From NCBI RefSeq assembly GCF_964199755.1, contig NC_133899.1, positions 1,922,001 to 1,986,000 on the forward strand: a DNA stretch of 64,000 nucleotides, read 5' to 3'. Position numbers and translations under genes: made by a program. This stretch comes from Larus michahellis (taxonomy: Eukaryota; Chordata; Aves; Charadriiformes; Laridae). Below are positions 11,281 through 22,900 of the stretch, in pieces. The notes beneath the pieces are model-generated. The model had not been told where the DNA came from. It ran no database searches and was given only the letters and a program-made list of their open reading frames with translations. Every line of letters starts with the position of its first letter. Within the stretch, counting starts at the first letter, position 1.

Positions 11281-12239
11281 AGAGGGCGCCTTTTTTTTTT
11301 TTTTTTTTGGCTTTTTTTTGTGTTGTTGGTTTGAGGAAAATCAAACCCGTGTCCCTCCTCCCTGGCCACGGCGGCTCGGGGGGGAGCGGGAGCCGGCTGG
11401 CATTGCCTGCGCGGGGCCGAGGAGGTGGATTTGGGTCCCTGGGTGACTGGTCGTGGCTGGAGAAATGGGGTTTGTTGGGCTCGGGGCACGTGGGGGAGCT
11501 TGGCCCCGGGTGCAGATGTCCCACGTGGAGCCATGCTGTCACCGCGTGGGGGAGGTGGAAGGGGACCAGGCGTTGGGGTCCCTGCTGGCAGCTGCCAAGC
11601 GAGGAGCATTTCCCCTGGCGCATCCCCTGGCGGCGCTGGGCGTTCACGGGATGCTGGGACCACTGGTGTGGGCAGCGCGACCCGGGGCTGCTCGCGTGAA
11701 GGGTCTGCGGGGAAAGCAAAGCACATGGGGATGTACCTGAGCGTGGTGAAACCCGCTTTGCTCCCGGCATCGGGTGGGTGGGGAGCGTCACAGCCCGGGC
11801 CAGTGGCGTGTGACCCATCGCAGGACACCCAGGGGCAAGTTGAGGATGGCAGGGGCAGAGGCTGGCTTGCCAACCGGTGTAAAGGGCTGCCGCGGCGGTG
11901 CAAGGACGGCAGGTCCCACTCAGCTGGGCAGCCAAACTAAACCACAGGGACAATGCCCGAATCTGTGGGCTGGTTGGCGTGGCATGGTCACCCACGCTGG
12001 GCCAGGCTGCCGCCATGCCCCCGGCTGGAGGAGCAGGGCAGGGCAAGACTCGTGCCAGCCAGGGCATGAGCATCCTTGGGAGGATCCCTGCCTGCGTGCC
12101 TGGCAGGGCTGGGACACACTGCCAGCGCTCCCTTGGCACCACCGGGCACATCTGTGTCCCGTTGTCCTCGTGGCGGCCATTACCTGCGGCGAGAGCTCCC
12201 CACACCAGCGACCCCGCCATTGCCTCCCCAGGCATGGAG

Positions 12240-12345
12240 CCGGCTGAAGCCCGGTTCATTTACACCTTGTGCAGAGGGTTTAATTAATTGGCTTTCTCTT
12301 TCAAAGGCTTCATTTGTGCTCATTTTGGATTGCTCCCTGCTAGCC
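12240..12345. promoter_or_regulatory. Candidate enhancer in CBFA2T3 intron 1 (homeodomain and TCF/LEF sites)
   Basis: AT-rich island with TAATTAATTGG at 12281-12291 and CTTTCAAAG at 12298-12306, whose complement begins CTTTGAAAG, a TCF/LEF fit. Confidence 0.3.
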
Positions 12346-14394
12346 TGGCCCCCCAAAATGTGCACACAGGGCAAGTTGGCAGTGGGATAACTGCTGGGAG
12401 CGAGCAGCATCCCTGCCGCATCCCTCCAACATCCCACAGCCGCTGTCCTGCTCTCTCTCCCTCTGCGTGCAACTGGGGATGAGCCACCTCCAAGCTGCCT
12501 GCTGTCACCTACCCCCATCGTCTCCGCGTCCCTGGGGAGGGGATCAGGTTGGGCACAGGGGAGGAGGGAGATGATGGTGGCCTGCAGCTCCCACCAGCTC
12601 TGCCGGGCTCGTGCACGTGGCTGTCGGTGCTGCCTGGCCGCCGGCACTGTGAACTTCCCTAACATGCTCCAGCTGGGACGGCTCGGTCCCTCGCCATCTT
12701 ACTGGGGAGTTGTTCTTGGCCCCCACGGCAGCGGCAGCTGAGGAGCAGGAATGCTCGCCTTTGTTTCGGAGGCAGCCTGGCTTCGGGAGACGTCGCCTCC
12801 AGCATCTGGATTTCATTTGTGGCCATTTGGAGAGCATGAAGGATGCTGGTCTTTTAATTCCCTTTTAACCCCTTCCTCTCTCGGGAAGCTTCGCCCAGCC
12901 TGGGAGGGGAGGGCTGTGGGAAAGCCGGAACTTTCCAATGACCGCAGGCAGGGCAGCTCCCTCCCCGCTCCATCCCTGTCCCTGGAGACGACAGCGGTCC
13001 CTGGGTGCTCCGCAGTCATCGGGCTCACCGCGGGGCTGGCCCATCCCTGTCTCCATCCCCGGCTGCTCCCTGGTCCTGCCCAAGGCTGCAGAGAGCAGGG
13101 GCCGCTCACTGCCCTGGGGAGGACGGGTACCCCAGGCTGGGGCAGAGCCTGCGGCGGGGGGGACGGGCTCCCCGGGACCGTGGGAAGCAACGGACCCTGG
13201 GCTGGGCCGGCTGCCGGGGCCCCGTCTGTCAGGTACCAGGCTGCAGGGTGCCATGCATTGGTGCCTGCCGGTGTGCGCAGCCGCACGGTGCCATGCATGG
13301 GTGCTTCCCGGCACCCAGCACTGCCCCACGGGGAGCACCCAGACGAGCAGACCCCCTGCCCTAGCTCCGGTGGGAGGCAGGGAGACCGGCTAACAGGTTT
13401 TATCACATCTTCCACCGGGGAAGACCCACGCACAAGCCAGGGTGAGCAATTCAGGGGTCGCCGGTGCCCAGCGGGGTCACAAACCCCAACCCCTGCGGTG
13501 CTGCCGGGGCGGCGCGGGGCTGGGTGCCGTGGGCAAGCTGGGGCCAAGCGGGGCTTCGTCACCCAGTAGCGGCCGTGCTGGTGTGTCACCCCAGCGGGGA
13601 CTGTGCCCGGGCCAGCGCGTTGTAGGTTAAACCCTCCGGTGTGACAAATGGGGGGCTTGGGGTCGTGCAGGGGTGTGGGGGGGGTCCGGCATCCGCTGGC
13701 CCCGGGAGGCAGGGCGGGGGACGCCTGCTCCCGCCAGCCAAGGAGAAAATACTAATCCTTTTATTTTTATATTATTACTTATTCATCTGGGCTGCACAGG
13801 CCTAATGGAAACCAGATGGAGGAAAACAGACACAGCCCCGAGCGGCTGGGACAAATTAACCCAAAGAAAGAAAAAAGAAAAAGAAAGGGGGAAAAAAAAA
13901 AAAATTCCAGTGGAGTTTGAGTCGTGTTGGGGAGTTATTTTTTGGAGGAGCTGCCGGGAGGCTGCACTGTGCCCCCCAAAGCCCCCTTCGCCCGCCACGG
14001 AGCTCATCCCATCCTGGGTTGGTGCCACGGCCGCGGCTGGATCCTGCGGGCATCCCGGGCTCTGTTTGTTTTGGACATTTCTGGGCTCGGGCACTGAGAA
14101 ATCCCATCGGGTTCAGGGCCGTCCCTTGTCCTCGTGCCCGCGCGGTGGTTTTTGGGTTGCAAACACCTTGGGGAAAATTTATGGCTTAGAGAAAAAAAAA
14201 AGGAAAAGACAAGAAAAAACACGGCCAGGCCCCATTTCCCTGGGTGTTTGCTCAGCTTCGTGGAAACTTTCCTCCTGATGGGAAGTTGTGGAAAAGCCGC
14301 GTCGGTGCCAGAAGGAGCGTATCCATGTTTTCTCCTCAGCGTGGGCATGCGCGCGGAGTCAGGACAGCGAGGGGGACAGGGATGGGCATGCAGA

Positions 14395-14755
14395 AAGGGA
14401 TGGTGTGTGCCAGGGATGCAGGAGGGGACGGGGAGGCAAGACGGAACGGTGCTGGGAATGCAGGCAGGGATGGTGCCGGGGATGCAGACAGGAACAGGGA
14501 TGCAGGCAGGGATGGTGCCGGGGATGCAGACAGGAATGGGGATGCAGACAGGAATGGGGTTGCAGACAGGAACGGGGATGCAGGCAGGGATGGTGCCGGG
14601 GATGCAGACAGGAACTGGGATGCAGGCAGGGATGGTGCCAGGGATGCAGGCAGGAACGGGGATGCAGGCAGGAACGTGGATGCAGGCAGGGATGGTGCTG
14701 GGGATGCAGGCAGGAACGGGGATGCAGGCAGGAATGGGGATGCAGACCAGGGTGA
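14395..14755 (+). repeat. 18/24-bp minisatellite in CBFA2T3 intron 1
   Basis: Units with the TGCAGGCAGGAACGGGGA theme. TGCAG recurs at steps of 24, 18, 24, 18, 18, 18, 24, 18, 24, 18, 18, 24, 18, 18 bp; the 24-bp form carries GATGGTGCCG. All steps are multiples of three, which opens long frames on both strands that are not genes. Confidence 0.95.
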
Positions 14756-15699
14756 ACATCTCGCAGCCTCCTCCCTCCCTGCAAGCGATGGCAGAGCCGA
14801 ACCCGCCGGTGCAGCCCCTCTGTGCTGGGACCGTGCAGGCAGCCGGTGCAGGTGCACTTACCCGGGTGAGCTGCCACCCTGTCCCCACGCTGCTGCGGCT
14901 CGTCCCCATGCCCAGCGGCTGTTGCATGGAGAGCCGGGGCCTCGGGCAGAGCACGTGGGCGGTTGCAGCGTTGCAGACATGAAGAGCACGCTGCCATGCC
15001 TCGCTACGCTGCGCCCCGCAGCCCACGCCCCGGGCTCGGAGAGGGCGAGAAGGGCAAGGGGGTGGCCCATGTAGAGCCCCACGTCATGGGAAGGTGCTGG
15101 CCCTGCCTGCTGCGGGCAGGAGCCGGCAGGCAGAGGGGACACACGTCGTGCTTTGCTGAGCTGGGCAGCGGGCGATGCCCGGGGGATGCTGAGCCTGAGC
15201 CTGGGACACGCTCTGTGCACGCTGGCAGATCGTCCTCTGCTGCCGGGGCTGGATCCTGCTCCGCTGATCGATGGGGAAAGTCTGGAAGGCTGGAGAAGCC
15301 TTACCCAGAGGTGGGCATGTCCATGAAAAGGAAAATGAAAGGTGTTCTTCAGGATGTCCCATTTATTTTGGCAGGCCCTGTAAACAAACTGTTGTTTTAC
15401 GGGGAGGGATGCTGCGTGGTCTTGGGGTTTCTCCTGAGGCTGGAGTGGGAGAAGGGGGTGAGGAAAGGGAAACCGGAGCATGCACATCCAGGCGTCTGCA
15501 GGATTCCATGCACCTGGGAGGCTCGGTCCCTGGCGTGGGGATGTTCCCATGGTGCCGGAGCCGTCTGGGAGGATGCTGTGGGACCACGGTGATGACCGCC
15601 CGGGAGGTTGGCCCTTGCTGCTGACTCTCCCATCTCCCGGTCCTCCGCACGCAGCATCGGCTGCGGCACAAGCCCTGATAGCATCTTGCTCGGGATGAG

Positions 15700-15800
15700 G
15701 CCCTGGTTTTATTTAGCCCGGACAATGTGCTCTTGCAGGGTTCAATTAATCTCACGACAGTTGCAGCGGATTAAGCATGCATATTAGATTAGTGTTTATC
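15700..15800. promoter_or_regulatory. Candidate enhancer in CBFA2T3 intron 1
   Basis: AT-rich island with CAATTAATCTC, GGATTA (15768-15773) and GCATGCATATTAGATTAG, suggesting homeodomain and POU-type sites, in a GC-rich intron. Confidence 0.3.
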
Positions 15801-16779
15801 AGCCGTGCCTGGCGGGGAGCGTGCCGGGGCCAGCAGGGACCCCGGGGCCGGGGGGCGGCTGTGGCGGCCGCTTCCTTCTTTGGCTGGGGCCGGCGGCGGC
15901 GGCGCGGGCTCGGGCGTGCTGACGGACCACCGCAGCTGCCCACACTTGCAGCCACCCATCACCGCCCGGCGCAGGAGCCGCGGGGCCGAAACCTTGCACC
16001 GGGGCCCCGCCACCGCTGTGCAGAGGGGACGGTGCTGGCACGCTTCCCCCGGGGATGCCGCTGCCGGGTGTTATTTGGGGTTGCAAGCACAGGGCAGTGG
16101 GACGGAGGCAGTGATGACGGGGGGGAGCCCAGCGCGGCGATGGCAGGGAGTCCCGCGCTGCCTGGTTTGCAGGATCCGGCACGTCGCAGGGCTCCCTGTG
16201 GGAGGACAGCCACCAGTGAGTGCGCGGGTCCTGCCATCACTGCGGCCACCGAGCACTGGCCGTAACGAGCCCACGATTTATAGCCTGTGCGTAAGCCCTG
16301 TCTGGGATTATGGCAGCCTTGCGCAGAGCTGCTGGGGATGGCGAGGGGTTAGCGGGCAGCCGGGGATTCCCGAGATGTGGGCAGGTAATCTCTGGCAGGA
16401 GGGTGCCAGGACGTGACAGCGATGGCTTTGCAGGGACACACACGCTGTTCGTGTGCTGGGCTGGGCTGTGCCGTGTGTGGGGCAGAACCGTCCCCACCAC
16501 CCTGCATCCACGCCGGGCACAGGGCACCGTCCCCACCGTTGTGCAGCTGCACCATCCCCGCCGTCCTGCGGGCGTACAAGACACCAGGCACCATCCCCGC
16601 TGCCCGAGCTCTGCCCGGGCCGAGGGTTGCTGCTGTCCCACACCAGGCAGTGGAGATGCCCAGGCCACCCCAAAGTCCCCAAGTGTCCCCTCTGCCCCTG
16701 TCCTGATGCCCATTAGGAGGGGAAGCGCGGCGCTGCCCGGCACACACCCCGCTCACCGCCCCGTGTCCTTTCTCCGCAG

Positions 16780-16926
16780 ATAACGCGGAGACGCGGGCTG
16801 CCACCATGCCCGACTCGCCGGCCGACGTGAAGACACAGCCCAGGTCCACGCCGCCCAGCATGCCTCCGCCGCCGCCGGCCGTCACGCAGGGAGCCACGCG
16901 CCATCCCTCCTTCACACCAAACACCA
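16780..16926 (+). CDS. CBFA2T3: CBFA2T3 exon 2 (first coding exon; CDS from 16806)
   Basis: Acceptor tctccgcag at 16779, donor GTGAGT at 16927. Codes residues 1-40 plus one base: the Pro/Ser-rich start with [17 protein letters not shown] and a PPPPPA stretch, matching human MTG16 from its internal Met62. The 26 bases before the ATG are in frame with it and lack a stop. Confidence 0.93.
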
Positions 16927-19900
16927 GTGAGTACCAGGCTGCTGGCGGGGACGGGGACGGGATGCCAGGCAGGGAAGCTGCCCGCCTCCCTTCGCCTCCG
17001 GGTCACACGCTGCATCCTCGATCGGCGGTGTCCTCAGCCCCTTGCGTGGCACTGGCCACACGGTGGGGTGGCATTGCCCATCCTTACACTGGAGAAGGGC
17101 TTTGGGCTGCACGCCCTGAGCCCCAGGTCACGCGTGTGTCCGCGGGGAGCACTGTGGCACCGCCCATCGCCAGCAGTGCCCTGCGAGGTGCTTGAGGATG
17201 GGGACGTCCTGGTCTCCTGCCACAAGGTCGCCAAATGGGGGCACGGAGCAGCATGTGGCCCTGGGCGCTGGAGGATGCTGCAGGCTGGGGGAGTCCCCAT
17301 GGTTGGAGCTGGCTCCGTCGGGGGTCCCGGGCGCGTAGGGACCTGCCTGCCCGTCTGCGTGTGGCAGCCGGCAGTGGCAGGGCAGGGTCACAGCCAGCCA
17401 TGGTGGCAGGGATGTCCTTGCCCTGCCCACACAGTGTGGTGGCATCAAGGGACTCAGGAGGCACTTGAGGTCCGAGTCCTGAGTCTCTGTAGCATCGTTG
17501 AACTGGGGGAGCCCCGACGCACTGGTGGCACCAGTGGTGCGTGGGCTTGTGGCACGCCTGCAGAGCTTGCAGCAGGGATCGGTCTCCCTGTGTCGCTGTC
17601 ACCGTCCCGGCACACAGCTGGACAAGGGACACGCAGGACAGGATCGGGGCGGGCAGGGGCTGAGGCTGGTCCCCCCGGGGAAGGAGCAGCGGTGGCCATA
17701 GTGAGCGGTTGCTCCAGCTCCACCAAGACGTGTGTGTGCACAGAGGTTTGCTTGTAGCTGCTTCTTGCTTAGAAACCCCAGCGGGGAAGAAAACACCCCC
17801 AAAACAACGCCCCCAAGCCACTGCTCGCCGCCATGGCCCTGCTGCCCTCCCGGCCAGATGCTCTCTAATTAGAAATCGGCTTGTGCTCGGCTGTGCTCTG
17901 AGGGGTTTTGCTTTTTAATCCGAGCCCCGCGGCAGATGTGGCACGCTGGGTTCGGCTCGGTGCAGGACGCGGGGCCGGGGGTGCAGGCAGCGTCTCCGCC
18001 GTGTCTCGGCCCACAGCGCAAGAGTGTTTCGGTTGTTTTTGGTCTTGGGGGAAACGCGGCAAACCACCCCCTGTGCTGGCGCTGTGCGGGGGTGGTCCCG
18101 AAACACGGCGACCGTGTTAGGCAGCCGAGCATCCCTTGAACCCTCCCTCCGTCTGCGTCGGGATGCAGGGACCCGGCTCCATCCCTCGGTCCAGGCGGCT
18201 TCGCCCACGGCACGCGTGCCCCTGCCGTGCCCGCCATCAGTGAGCGTTGCCTGCAGGGACCCCCGGCCGAGAGCTGCCCCCTCTGCTCTCTCATCATAGC
18301 GTGTTTTATTTTGCTTGCAGATCGAGACGCTGGCCCTCCGACGTTTCTGCCTCGCGGCCGTTTTCATGGTTGCTTGAAATGGTCGATGGTCTGTCTTTGT
18401 AAGTAAAATGAAGCATCCGCTCTCATGAGAGACCCGAGCTCCAGCCGCAGCCCCCCCGGGAGGCGCAGGGTCCCGCGGCGGGCACGGTGCCGTGGTGGGG
18501 GGCTCGGGCAGGCTGCGCTCCCCCGCGCCAGCCCCTCTCCCTGCCCCGGCGGGTCACGGGGATGCGAACCCCGTCCCCAGCCCGGCCGAGGGACATGTGC
18601 GGCGTCTAACTTAGTAACGCACCTGTCACAGGAATAAAAGCAGTTGTGGCCACCGGGTTATTTTCGGCACCTCTTTAGCGGGCGGCTGATACTGCCCGGC
18701 CGTAGAGGGAGCGGGAGCCCACCGCGGCAGGCAGGGCAGGCAGGGCGGCGCAGGCGGCGCAAGGTTAGTGCGATCCCAGGAGCCGGGTGCCCGGCGCTCG
18801 GCGGGGAGCGGCGCGGTGCATGCCCGGGTGCCGTGGAGCGGCGCGCGGTCAGGAGATGGGGCCAGGCGTGCCGTCGCCCACGCCGGCTGCGGAAAGGTCC
18901 CTGCGCTCGCGCGGTCTGCGCAGAGGGCTGGCACAGGAGCGAGGGGCTCGCCACACCGCAGGCTGGCACCCTCAGGTGTATCCCCCCCACCACCAAGTCC
19001 CCTGGCATGGGGTGCTCCGCTCAGCTCCGGTCCTTCCAGCCTGGGCAGCAGGGCCAGAGGCGCCGGTGTGCTGCAAGCCAGGCTGGGCTTGGTGGGAAAT
19101 GGCTCCTGGCTTCTCCTGGGCGGGTGCTGAGCAGCTCCCAGAGGGGCAGGATGGAGCCCCTTCTCTTGGCTGCCTTGAATGTTGAGGAGCAGGATCAGGC
19201 CCTCGCTGCGCTGGGGCATGCCCTGCATCCCATCCCTCCCCGCAGCCTGCACCTGCCTCCTGCAGTGCCAGGGACCGGTCCAGGATGCAAACCCAGGGAT
19301 GCAGCAGCATCCCAAAACCTCCTGGGCGGGATGTCAGCCCCACGGAACCCAGCAGGATGCTCCGGTCCCCCCAGCCCACCCTTGTCCCCGCGGTGCCAGG
19401 GCACAGCCACCCGCTCTGACCTCCCATTCCCTCTCTCCTCACAGTGATGAACGGGAGCAGCCACTCACCCACCGCCATCAATGGGGCCCCATCCACCCCC
19501 AACGGGTTCAGCAACGGGCCGGCCACCTCCTCCTCCGCCTCCCTCTCCACCCACCAGCTCCCGCCGGCCTGCGGCGCCCGCCAGCTCTCCAAGCTCAAGC
19601 GCTTCCTCACCACGCTGCAGCAGTTCGGCAACGACATCTCCCCCGAGATCGGGGAGCGGGTGCGCACCCTCGTCCTGGGGCTCGTGGTACGTCTGACGGG
19701 TGCAGGGTCAGTCCCGGGGCTGGTGGGGTGATGCCCTGGCGGGGATCCTGTGTTTTCCTTTTGGGGTGGAGATGGTGCTAAATAGGGGAAGAAAAAGAGG
19801 GTCCTGTTGGTGATGGGTTGGCCTAAATCCTGGATTATTTTTTTTTCTGGCATCTCCCGTGATCTGCACAGCACGGTGGGCGGGCAAGGTGCAGAGGGGG

Positions 19901-22900
19901 GTCCCCATTTCTGGAATTGCCAGCAAAGCCTTGAGCATGGTTTTCCCTCAAGTATGGTTTTCCCTCAAGCACGGTTTTCCCTTGAGCGCGAGAGAGCCGG
20001 CGGAGGAGCAGAAATGGGGGAGAAATAGCAAAGCATCTCCCCGGGGGGTGCAGGGAAGGGTGGGGGGCCACGGCCGATGGCGCTGAGCCCGGGCTGTCCC
20101 CGCAGAACTCCACACTCACCATCGAGGAGTTTCACGCCAAGCTCCAGGAGGCCACCAACTTCCCGCTGCGACCCTTCGTCATCCCCTTCCTCAAGGTGGG
20201 TTCCCCAGCCCGGGCAATGCAGGGATGTCGGGGTTAGCATTGGCATCGCCGGAAAAAGGGGATTCGGGGGGTGGCTTTGGGGTTGGGGCTGGCAGCTGCC
20301 CACGGGGCTGCCCGTGTCCCCTGCCCCCCTGGACGCCCAGCTCCTTGCACGTGTGGAGTCACACGAGGCCGGGGCTGTTTGCAATAAAGCGAGGGGTTTG
20401 GCCCAGCTGGTAACCATTTGCAATTCATTAAAAAAAAAAATCCCCTTTTTTTTTATTTGCCTTTTAATTTTGCGCTGACTCTGCACCGTCACCCCGTTCC
20501 GGAGGGATTCGCCAACCGCTGGCATGCCTGGCAGCACTGGCGCTGCCGGCAGATGTTCAAGCCCGGCGTCGCCTGCCCCTCGTTCGCAGAGGAAAAACAA
20601 AATGCAAAAAAAAAAAAAAAAAAAGCCCAAAAGCCCCTTTTCCACCTCTGCCTCCCCAGCCCCCCAGAGCAGAGCTCCGCGCTCGCCGCAGGAATCTGCC
20701 TGCAAAGCTGCCGGAGCGGTTTGCTCCTGGCAGGGGACGGCAGGAGCCGAAATGCGGCAGGGATGAGCCGGGGGAGCGGGGAGCAGAGCCCCCTCACCCT
20801 CCTGCCCGGGTTTGCAGGGCACCGTGGGAGCAGGGGGACGATGCATCCCTGGCCGCCAGGCTCACGGGGTCCCGGCGGGCGCTGGTGGCTCCGTAGCTCG
20901 GGGACGGGCTGGGAGCCATCCCCGCTGTCCCGTTGCCAAGCGCACGGCGGCCCTGCCGGCCGCCCTGGCACCCTGCTCCCAGCTGTTCCCACCGTGGGCT
21001 CCAGATGTTTCTCATTATCCTAACTGCAACCAGCCGGGCTCGGCGTGCTTCCCAGACTCGGGGGCTTGCTTGTTTTTGTGGGGTTGTTTCCCCCCCCCAC
21101 CCCGGCTGGGGAAGGGGAGGGTCCGGCCCCGCTCGCCGCAGCACGCATCTCCGGCTCAGGCACTAACGTGTCCGACAGATGGGAATTTGGCTGCGGATCA
21201 GCTGCCTAAAGAGAAAACCAGAGCTGGCAGCCAGAGCGCCCGGGCAGAAAGGGGTCTCTGCTGCTTAATTCTTGCTGCGCTCCTTGGGGCCACGGCGCCC
21301 GGGGGGGACATGGTGGGTGGGTGGGGAGTTCACAGCCGGTCCCTGTGCCCCATGGGTGCCGGATGGGCTGGGGGCTCCGGTCCCCAGGGTGAGAGCTGCG
21401 GGGACAGCGTGGTGGAGGTGGCCAACCTGGCTGGGGGATGACGCTCTGCAACCCCTGCCAGGCTGCTGCGGGCTCAGTCGAAGCCGTGCGTGTGGCAGCA
21501 TGTGGCCAGACCCTGCGGGGTGCCACGTGTGTGTCCCCCCCGGCAGCCCAGCTGGCTCAGGCACGCTGCAGTGAGTGGGGTCACAGGGATGTCCCCCGGG
21601 GGAAGGTGAGCAGGACCCCAAAGGGAAGGTGCTGCCTGCCCCACACCTCCTGCCCATGGTGGGCTGGGGGCAAAGCTGGGCTGTACTGGGGTTGGGGGGG
21701 GGATGCTCGGGTGGCCAGGCTCTGCAGGGGGCTCTCAGCAGGTGGGTGCCAGGTTGGGGGGGGATGGTGGTCTGTGGGGCTGTGGACTGGACTCTCGCCC
21801 CCCCTCGCAGGCCAACCTGCCGCTGCTGCAGCGGGAGCTGCTGCACTGCGCCCGCATGGCCAAGCAGACCCCGGCCCAGTACCTGGCCCAGCACGAGCAG
21901 CTGCTGCTGGACGCCAACGCCTCCTCTCCCATCGACTCCTCCGAGCTGCTCCTGGAGGTGGGCGAGAGCGGCAAGAGGAGGACGCCAGACAGGTGAGAGC
22001 CGGCGGAGGGGCGTGGGGGTGTTTTTTCGGCGACACATCCCTGCCACCCCTCCCTGGGGCGGTGGGCGCCGATGCCCGGTGGGGACCGACCTCCACTCCT
22101 CCACCCAGGACCAAAGAGAACGGTTTGGACCGAGACCCTCTGCACCCCGAGCACCTCAGCAAGCGGCCGTGCACCATGAGCCCGGCGCAGCGCTACAGCC
22201 CCAGCAACGGGCTCAGCCACCCCCCCAACGGGCTGGGGCACCCCCCCGCCGCCCCCACCTTGCCCCAGCACTACCGCCTGGAGGACATGGCCATGGCGCA
22301 TCACTACCGCGACGCCTACCGCCACCCCGACCCCCGGGAGCTCCGCGAGCGCCAGCGGCCCGCCGGTGAGTGGCGGCATCCCTGTGCACTGGGGGGGTGA
22401 TGGGACAGGGGGCTGGGGAGCACCCCCCCAGGGAAAGGGGTGCTGCAGGGGGCTGACCCCTGCCCTGCTCTTGCCTTGCAGCGGTGCATGGGGCACGGCA
22501 GGAGGAGGTGATCGACCACCGGCTCACCGACCGGGAGTGGGCGGAGGAGTGGAAACACCTCAACAACGTATGTATTGCCCCCGCCCCCGGCAGTCCCATG
22601 GGGCTGGCGTGCGTGCTTTGCCCCCCACACACACTTTGCCCTCCATCCCCACCGTGTCCCCCCCAGGGCTTTTCTCCCGAGCATCCTCTGCCCCCCACAG
22701 CCGGAGCATCACCCCGGCCCCGGCACAGCCCAAATCCCCCCGCAGCATCAGGCACCACAGTCCCCCAGCTGTTTATGGCAGAGCTCCCCCCCCTCAACCT
22801 GACGTTGCCCCCCCTGCCCCCAGCTGCTGAACTGCATCATGGACATGGTGGAGAAGACGCGCCGGTCGCTGACGGTGCTGCGGCGGTGCCAGGAGGCTGA

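Larger units (their letters stand above)
5856..16779 (+). other. CBFA2T3: CBFA2T3 intron 1
   Basis: About 10.9 kb, GC-rich, with two minisatellites (5935-6245, 14395-14755), a T tract (about 11291-11309), and AT-rich complex islands at about 7190-7520, 9225-9400, 10370-10440, 11105-11280, 12240-12345, 13740-13870 and 15700-15800. No exon was recognised inside it. The long open frames are on both strands and have no splice or family support. Depends on exon 1 being correct. Confidence 0.5.

Noticed and set aside
11198-12259. 353-codon minus-strand frame in CBFA2T3 intron 1
   Set aside because: Includes a poly-lysine stretch that is just the T tract at 11291, no family resemblance, overlapped by open frames on the other strand.
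14004-15026. 340-codon minus-strand frame with repeated CIPxPxCIP and its plus-strand counterpart with GMQxG repeats
   Set aside because: Produced by the 18/24-bp minisatellite, whose unit lengths are multiples of three. Open on both strands at once, which argues against either being coding.
5152-16806. N-terminal extension of CBFA2T3 through exon 1
   Set aside because: The frame is open, but no in-frame ATG lies in exon 1 downstream of the minisatellite, and the ATG at 16806 has an ideal context. A non-AUG start cannot be excluded.
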